Shown in pieces: positions 6,319 through 7,646 of a stretch of DNA of 7,646 nucleotides. The stretch covers positions 16,812-24,457 of the forward strand of contig DKFH01000145.1 of the NCBI GenBank assembly GCA_002452315.1, read 5' to 3'. How positions within the stretch are numbered: position 1 is the stretch's first letter; the number at the start of each line of letters is the position of its first letter. The notes below the pieces were generated by a model that was not told the origin of the DNA, searched no databases, and saw nothing but the letters and a program-made list of their open reading frames with translations. Made by a program: the position numbers and the translations under genes. Source of the stretch: Anaerolineaceae bacterium UBA6801 (lineage in GTDB: Bacteria > Chloroflexota > Anaerolineae > Anaerolineales > Anaerolineaceae).

Positions 6319-7480
6319 TGCGTGGACTCCTTTCCGATGAATTTTGATCAACTTTGGTTTTAGAAATGTTCATAATAATGCCGATAGCTGTGAGGGTGAC
6401 CACCATGCTCGACCCGCCCGCACTGATGAGAGGCAGAGCGTTGCCGGTGAAGGGCATCAAACCTACCATCACAGCGATGTTCATCAGCGCTTCCAGGCCG
6501 ATCCAGGTTGTGAGACCGAAGGCCAGGAGGGAGCCCAACTGATCCGGCGCATTTTTGGCAATAACCAACCCGCGCCAGATGAGAAGGCTGTACATCACCA
6601 CCAGGAAAAACCCGCCCAGGATGCCCGTCTCCTCAGCCACCACCGCGAAGATGCTATCGGTGGGGGCGAGAGGTAAGCCTGTGAATTTGGTGTCCGCCTG
6701 GCCGAGGCCCACGCCAAACCAGCCGCCTTTGACCACGGCCTCAAGGCTGCGCTGGATGTGATAGCTGCTCTCGAGGGGGTTGTTCAAGCCAACCAGGTAT
6801 GCATTCATCCGGGCTCGGCCGGTGGGATAAATAAACATCACCGGTAGACCCGCCAGGATGGCCAGGATCACGATGATCAGGATGATCTTCCAATCACAGC
6901 CTGCCAGGAATAAGAGGATAACCCCGAGCAAAATGACGGTGATCGCAGCCGAAAGGTCAGGCTGCAGCATGATCAACATGGCAGTGACACCCAGGATGAT
7001 GCCCAGCGGGATCAACGCGATTTGGAGATCGTTGATCGTATCCTGGCGGCGGTAGAGCCAAAATGACAAATAAATGATGATGACGGCTTTTGCCAGCTCT
7101 GAGGGTTGGATTGAGCCCCCAATTAACATACGGGTGACCTCAGCCCCTCGTTGTTCGTTGGCGACCAGGACGGCCAGCAAAAGGAATAAAGTACCAAACC
7201 ACATCGGCACCAGGATCTTCTGGTAATGGTGGTAATTGATCAGGCTGGCAATGACCGCAAGTACCAGTCCGATCAGCACCCACAATACCTGCCGGCCAAA
7301 CATGTAAGTTGGGCCTTCGCCCATCAGAATCGAAAAATCCCAGCTTGCTGAATAGACCATCAACAAACCAAAGACGAGCAACACGATCACAATTAACAGC
7401 AGTGGCACATCAAACGGCAGATTGATGGATCGGGATTTGCCAGTTGGATTGGCTTTGGTTACGTAAGTTCCTTCACCCAT
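6254..7480 (-). CDS. ftsW: Septal peptidoglycan polymerase FtsW (SEDS family)
   Basis: FtsW is the SEDS glycosyltransferase that polymerises lipid II at the septum together with its class B PBP partner. The 408-residue protein has about ten membrane segments, the first at roughly 24-44 (LPFDVPLLLIVIVLLVFGLL). SEDS motifs are visible: VYSAS (42-46), GGSIQPSELAK (121-131), QPDLSAAI (173-180), KGGWFGVGLG (251-260), and PTDSIFAVVAEETG (273-286) with Asp275 at the position of the catalytic Asp in RodA/FtsW. The last motif is TGNALPLISAGGSS (345-358), where Ala replaces the common Tyr of ISYGGSS. The usual RRW before the QPSE motif is replaced by VTRML. Neighbours murD and murG make FtsW more likely than RodA or SpoVE. 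The ATG lies 22 bases inside murD, with only a weak GGAAAG upstream. Residues 388-408, an Arg/His-rich tail, are read from DNA that also encodes the start of MurG. Confidence 0.95.
   Translation of the reverse strand: MGEGTYVTKANPTGKSRSINLPFDVPLLLIVIVLLVFGLLMVYSASWDFSILMGEGPTYMFGRQVLWVLIGLVLAVIASLINYHHYQKILVPMWFGTLFLLLAVLVANEQRGAEVTRMLIGGSIQPSELAKAVIIIYLSFWLYRRQDTINDLQIALIPLGIILGVTAMLIMLQPDLSAAITVILLGVILLFLAGCDWKIILIIVILAILAGLPVMFIYPTGRARMNAYLVGLNNPLESSYHIQRSLEAVVKGGWFGVGLGQADTKFTGLPLAPTDSIFAVVAEETGILGGFFLVVMYSLLIWRGLVIAKNAPDQLGSLLAFGLTTWIGLEALMNIAVMVGLMPFTGNALPLISAGGSSMVVTLTAIGIIMNISKTKVDQNSSERSPRSAVVDLRRRDGRGSVSRHHRP
6327..6333 (-). promoter_or_regulatory. Ribosome binding site deciding the murG GTG start
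   Basis: AAAGGAG, a near-perfect Shine-Dalgarno sequence, ends 8 bases before the GTG and lies inside the ftsW C-terminal coding region. It favours the GTG over the upstream in-frame TTG at 6351 and would allow MurG to be initiated before ribosomes finish FtsW. Confidence 0.75.
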
Positions 7481-7646
7481 TGCATAAATCGCTTTCCACG
7501 GTCTTCAAAATCAATAAATTCATCAAAACTGGTGCCGCCCGGCGAGAGGAGCACAACATCACCCGGTGATGCATGTTCGGCGGCCTTTTGGACGGCGACT
7601 TCCAGTCCCTCACACAGGTCAATCGTCTGCGGACGGGAACCAGGTG
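7459..7646 (-). CDS. murD: UDP-N-acetylmuramoylalanine--D-glutamate ligase MurD, C-terminal end (cut by the window edge)
   Basis: MurD adds D-Glu to UDP-MurNAc-L-Ala in the cytoplasm. Only the last 61 codons and the TAA stop are inside the window. The end reads through ASPGDVVLLSPGGTSFDEF, then FEDRGKRFMQWVKEL. This is the C-terminal Mur ligase domain motif that in E. coli reads LLSPACASLDQF followed by NF and RG. The Ser and the Phe seven residues later, which hold the D-Glu carboxylate in E. coli (Ser415 and Phe422), are both present here as residues 39 and 46 of the visible part. The PGG in place of PAC is a variant I cannot judge. The stop lies inside ftsW, giving a 22-base overlap. Position before ftsW and murG is the classical dcw order, which excludes the other Mur ligases. 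This piece is too short for the ORF-length cutoffs of many gene callers. Confidence 0.92.
   Translation of the reverse strand, partial: PGSRPQTIDLCEGLEVAVQKAAEHASPGDVVLLSPGGTSFDEFIDFEDRGKRFMQWVKELT

Noticed and set aside
6319..6351. In-frame TTG start for MurG 11 codons upstream
   Set aside because: The GTG at 6318 has AAAGGAG at an ideal distance and matches the family N-terminus, while the TTG lacks a comparable ribosome binding site.
6254..6370. Possible frameshift error at the end of ftsW
   Set aside because: Both ftsW and murG are intact through the region, and the SEDS core ends before the overlap, so no error is needed to explain the long tail.
1..7646. Hidden mobile element, CRISPR array, defence system or RNA gene
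   Set aside because: Every base except two single-base gaps is accounted for by dcw genes; no direct repeats, tRNA-like or terminator-like hairpins were noticed by eye.

Overview
The window is a fully coding, single-strand segment of a bacterial division and cell wall (dcw) cluster. All nine genes lie on the minus strand. In the direction of transcription, right to left, they are: murD (3' end only), ftsW, murG, a small CvpA-like membrane protein, murC, murB, ddl, ftsQ and ftsA (5' end only). No non-coding gap is longer than one base. There are no RNA genes, mobile elements, CRISPR arrays or recognisable terminators. No internal promoter is evident, and the operon promoter must lie beyond the right edge.

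The likely source is a member of Chloroflexota, probably an Anaerolineae-like lineage. This is an inference from the gene order, the divergent MurG and FtsW motifs and the FtsQ architecture. I could not run a phylogenetic or database comparison, so treat the assignment as tentative.

Layout by function. MurD, MurC, MurB and Ddl make cytoplasmic precursor: MurB completes UDP-MurNAc, MurC adds L-Ala, MurD adds D-Glu, and Ddl supplies D-Ala-D-Ala. MurG converts lipid I to lipid II at the inner membrane face. FtsW polymerises lipid II at the septum. FtsQ and FtsA belong to the divisome, as scaffold and as membrane anchor for FtsZ. ftsZ would be expected just past the left edge. The genes are joined by 1-4 base overlaps, single-base gaps and two longer overlaps (22 and 65 bases), which suggests one transcript with extensive translational coupling.

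This is mostly an ordinary housekeeping locus, and I found no new system. The points worth a second look are: an additional five-segment CvpA-like membrane gene wedged between murG and murC; a MurG whose N-terminal loop has Gly where the family has its near-invariant His and whose HEQN-type motif is absent; a 65-base ftsW/murG overlap that encodes an Arg-rich FtsW tail and the MurG glycine loop at once; and some unusual motif variants in FtsW and FtsQ.
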